DNA of 64,000 nucleotides from an uncultured Acetobacterium sp. (lineage in GTDB: Bacteria > Bacillota > Clostridia > Eubacteriales > Eubacteriaceae), in NCBI RefSeq assembly GCF_963664135.1, contig NZ_OY760905.1, forward strand, positions 930,001-994,000, given 5' to 3'. Positions 62,037-64,000 of the stretch are shown piece after piece. The first letter of the stretch is position 1; each line of letters opens with the position of its first letter. The notes beneath the pieces were generated by a model. That model was not told where the DNA came from. It saw nothing but the letters and a program-made list of their open reading frames with translations, and did not search any database. The position numbers and the translations under genes were made by a program.

Positions 62037-62663
62037 TCAATTTCCTTTATAATTTTTTGACACAAAAACATTTTTACTGTCATTCTCCCCAATCACATTC
62101 AACCACTTCTCCCCATCCCGACCATCTCTTACATCCCCGGTCACAAAGGTCTCCACAATCTCCAACCCCGCTACCTGCTCAATCAGCACCTTCAGCCGTT
62201 CTTCATCAAAATCCGTAAAATAGCGGCCGTTCCGCTCTCCTTCAAAATCCCCATATTTAAAGGAAGCATATAAATAACCGCCGGGTCTTAAGGCCCGGGC
62301 GACTTTCCGGAAGATGTCGGTCAGTTCGGCATAGGGCACATGCAGCAGCGAGGCGCAGGCCCAGACGCCGTCAAAGGTCTGATCAAAATCCAGCTCATCA
62401 AAGGTTTTACAGATAACTTCCTGGCCGATGTAGTCTCCGGCCAGTTTGCAACAGGCCTGGGAGCCGTCCACGGCGGTGACTTGGTAACCGGCATCCAGAA
62501 ACGCTTTGGCATCCCGGCCGGAACCACAGCCCAGATCGAGGATGTGTGCCTGCAACGGCAACAGCTTTAGAAAGCGACGGTGCAGTTTGCTGAGGTCGGC
62601 ATCGATGGTGCCCTGGACAAAGGTATGGGCGGTTTGGTTATAGTAGTGCAGGGTTTTATTCAT
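62037..62663 (-). CDS. Class I SAM-dependent methyltransferase
   Basis: This 208-residue protein has the SAM-binding motif ILDLGCGSGRDAKAFLDAG near residues 41-60, VTAVDGS for motif II and DGVWACASLLHVP for motif IV. It resembles the small-molecule methyltransferase group that includes tellurite-resistance-like proteins. The start follows GGAG. Base composition is like the host chromosome and unlike the adjacent island, so it lies outside. Its ATG is 22 bases after the helicase stop, so the two are likely cotranscribed. The substrate is unknown. Confidence 0.85.
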   Translation of the reverse strand: MNKTLHYYNQTAHTFVQGTIDADLSKLHRRFLKLLPLQAHILDLGCGSGRDAKAFLDAGYQVTAVDGSQACCKLAGDYIGQEVICKTFDELDFDQTFDGVWACASLLHVPYAELTDIFRKVARALRPGGYLYASFKYGDFEGERNGRYFTDFDEERLKVLIEQVAGLEIVETFVTGDVRDGRDGEKWLNVIGENDSKNVFVSKNYKGN

Positions 62664-62684
62664 GGTGTTCTCCTGTAAAAAATC

Positions 62685-64000
62685 TTATATTTGTTGCAGT
62701 TTTTCCAGCCGTTCTTTGTAGAAACGCTTAGTGCGGTAATCGATGATATCTTTAAACTGTTTAATAAAAACCGGGTTGGCAAGATAACTTTCCAGTTCGG
62801 GTGCCAGACAGAAGCGGTCACCGCTTTGATAAAAGAATTCCCCGGCCGATTGGGCCAGAAAATGAACCGGGTTACGGTTAGCCAGGCTGACATATTCTTT
62901 TTTACCCCAGCTGATGGCATTGGCGGTGCTTTTGTCCCGGAGCAGATCGACCCGGTTTGAGCCTTTTTCATAGAAAGACTTAAAACTCTGGTAAAGATCT
63001 TCGTCATCGATTTCCAACTTCATCTTGCCGCCGTTATAAAACGCCAGCAGCACCGGCATCTTATAGGTTTTTGACATGGCGGTGTTTTCGATGTTTTTAA
63101 GAAAGGCGTGACCCGGCGTTCCCAGCAGTTCTTTTTCGGCTGCTGTGATCTGGCCGATCGCATCAAGAAAGGACAGATAATCCCGAAACGGATTGAGGTC
63201 TTTTTTACTGCGGATTGTCTGATAGATGGATTCATCCAGATGGACATAGAGATCCAGCCGCAGCGGCCGTCGCCCCAGTTCATCGCTGATGCGGTCAAAT
63301 TCATCAAGCAGCCGATCTTTAATTTTCTTCTGATCCCGAGCCATCTTTTTAAACAGATCAATCAGTTTAAAATCAAAATCGACCAGACAGTCCACCGGGT
63401 AGTCGTCTTCCTGCGGCAGCCGGAAGACGGATCGGCCGGATGGTTCCGGCGGGGGTTCATTGGTCAGCAGAAACGGCACCAGATTGGCTTTTTGATAGTT
63501 GCCCATAAAATCCAGCACGTTGACATAATTTTTCCCCCGGGTCTTGCGCAGGCCCCGGCCCAGTTGCTGTAAAAAGACAATCGGTGATTGGGTCGGTCTG
63601 AGAAACAGCACCATATCGAGTTCGGGGATATCCAGCCCCTCGTTAAACATGTCCACCGAAAAAATAACCGCAAGCTTCCCGGTTTTCAGATCGCTGATGG
63701 CTGGCTCCCGTTCCCGGATCAGCTCCCGCTGTTCCGCATTGACGGTGCCGCTGATGACCGCGCAACAGGCGATTCCTTGTTCCCGAAAATAATTGGTCAT
63801 ATACAGAGCATGGCGACGGTTGATGCAGAAGCCCAGCGCCCGGCGACTGCCATATTTGGCATAGTGCTTAAAAATCAGGTTGCCCCGTTTGTTGACGCTG
63901 GCCAGTTGGCCCAGCTGCTCGCTGTCGTACTGGCCATTGCGGTAGTCCACGTGGTCATAATCCAGATCATCATAGATACCATAATAGCGGAAGGGTACCA
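62685..64000 (-). CDS. DEAD/DEAH-box helicase with DUF3427-type C-terminus (5' end beyond window)
   Basis: The frame is open to the window edge and gives the C-terminal 438 residues. It begins inside the second helicase lobe (GFCINRRHALYMTNYF). Conserved motifs are FSVDMFNEGLDIPELDMVLF and FLQQLGRGLRKTRGK (motif VI). The following region (LDFMGNYQKANLVPFLL onward) is the DUF3427-type extension, ending with LEKLQQI. Full-length members are about 900-1000 residues, often with a PLD nuclease and SSL2-like helicase; the N-terminal half is not visible here. Such helicases are frequent in defence contexts but also occur alone. Confidence 0.85.
   Translation of the reverse strand, partial: VPFRYYGIYDDLDYDHVDYRNGQYDSEQLGQLASVNKRGNLIFKHYAKYGSRRALGFCINRRHALYMTNYFREQGIACCAVISGTVNAEQRELIREREPAISDLKTGKLAVIFSVDMFNEGLDIPELDMVLFLRPTQSPIVFLQQLGRGLRKTRGKNYVNVLDFMGNYQKANLVPFLLTNEPPPEPSGRSVFRLPQEDDYPVDCLVDFDFKLIDLFKKMARDQKKIKDRLLDEFDRISDELGRRPLRLDLYVHLDESIYQTIRSKKDLNPFRDYLSFLDAIGQITAAEKELLGTPGHAFLKNIENTAMSKTYKMPVLLAFYNGGKMKLEIDDEDLYQSFKSFYEKGSNRVDLLRDKSTANAISWGKKEYVSLANRNPVHFLAQSAGEFFYQSGDRFCLAPELESYLANPVFIKQFKDIIDYRTKRFYKERLEKLQQI

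Noticed and set aside
1..64000. CRISPR arrays, rRNA and tRNA genes
   Set aside because: No regularly spaced direct repeats and no recognisable tRNA or rRNA segments were found. The repeated sequences present are palindromic intergenic elements, not arrays.
61451..64000. Extending the DISARM island to the methyltransferase and DUF3427 helicase
   Set aside because: Their base composition matches the host flank and differs from the AT-rich island, and there is a 160-base gap before vsr.

Overview
The window looks like a chromosomal segment of a low-to-mid GC anaerobic Firmicute, most likely an acetogen of the Eubacteriaceae such as Acetobacterium. This is inferred from gene content, not from a marker gene: paired ArsA-family ATPases, a B12-dependent methionine synthase activation-domain protein, an EFR1-type ferredoxin/flavodoxin protein, clostridial ChW repeats, HsmA and TRIC membrane proteins, and strong AGGAGG-type ribosome binding sites. 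No rRNA, tRNA, CRISPR array, integrase or intact insertion sequence was seen.

Layout. 1-249 is the tail of a cyclic beta-glucan synthase-like gene. 377-4062 (minus) holds a MarR regulator, two ArsA ATPases with a small protein between them, and a remnant of a helicase tail. 4254-8008 holds a metallophosphoesterase and a SNF2 helicase. 8531-13299 (plus) is an operon of a membrane methyltransferase, a GH3-type amide synthetase homologue and a 7TM-GAF-GGDEF-HD-GYP receptor. 13393-15184 has a MetH-activation-like protein, a small protein and a methyltransferase. 15641-24172 (plus) is an imino/amino-acid catabolic cluster: RidA, a multi-subunit FAD/Fe-S amino acid dehydrogenase, an AraC regulator, a PII-like protein, an APC permease and an ornithine-cyclodeaminase-family enzyme. 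Its gene gaps are punctuated by short palindromic repeats. 24412-29424 (minus) contains membrane proteins, a frameshifted GGDEF/HD-GYP gene, a lipoprotein and an EFR1 protein.

29577-38974 (minus) is a chemotaxis-like operon in the order CheA, CheW, MCP, CheB, CheR, CheY (frameshifted), CheX and a REC-GGDEF-REC output protein. 39283-46097 (minus) holds a molybdopterin oxidoreductase, a PAS-GGDEF-HD-GYP gene interrupted by an in-frame TAG, an esterase, a ChW-repeat surface protein, a NERD protein and a truncated HRDC protein.

46335-61873 is an AT-rich defence island. In transcription order on the minus strand it encodes Vsr, a C5-cytosine methyltransferase (DrmMII), a large protein with two GHKL ATPase domains, a receiver-domain protein, a DrmE-like protein, the DrmA helicase and DrmB (DUF1998). 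A convergent HNH nuclease sits beside drmB. This reads as a class 2 DISARM system that lacks DrmC and carries an embedded two-component-like GHKL/receiver pair. It is the most interesting system in the window. 62037-64000 returns to host-like composition with a methyltransferase and a DUF3427-type helicase cut by the window edge.

Cyclic-di-GMP signalling is prominent, with four GGDEF and/or HD-GYP proteins. Three signalling genes carry lesions (two single-base frameshifts and one amber codon), so either this lineage is losing these genes or the assembly has errors there.
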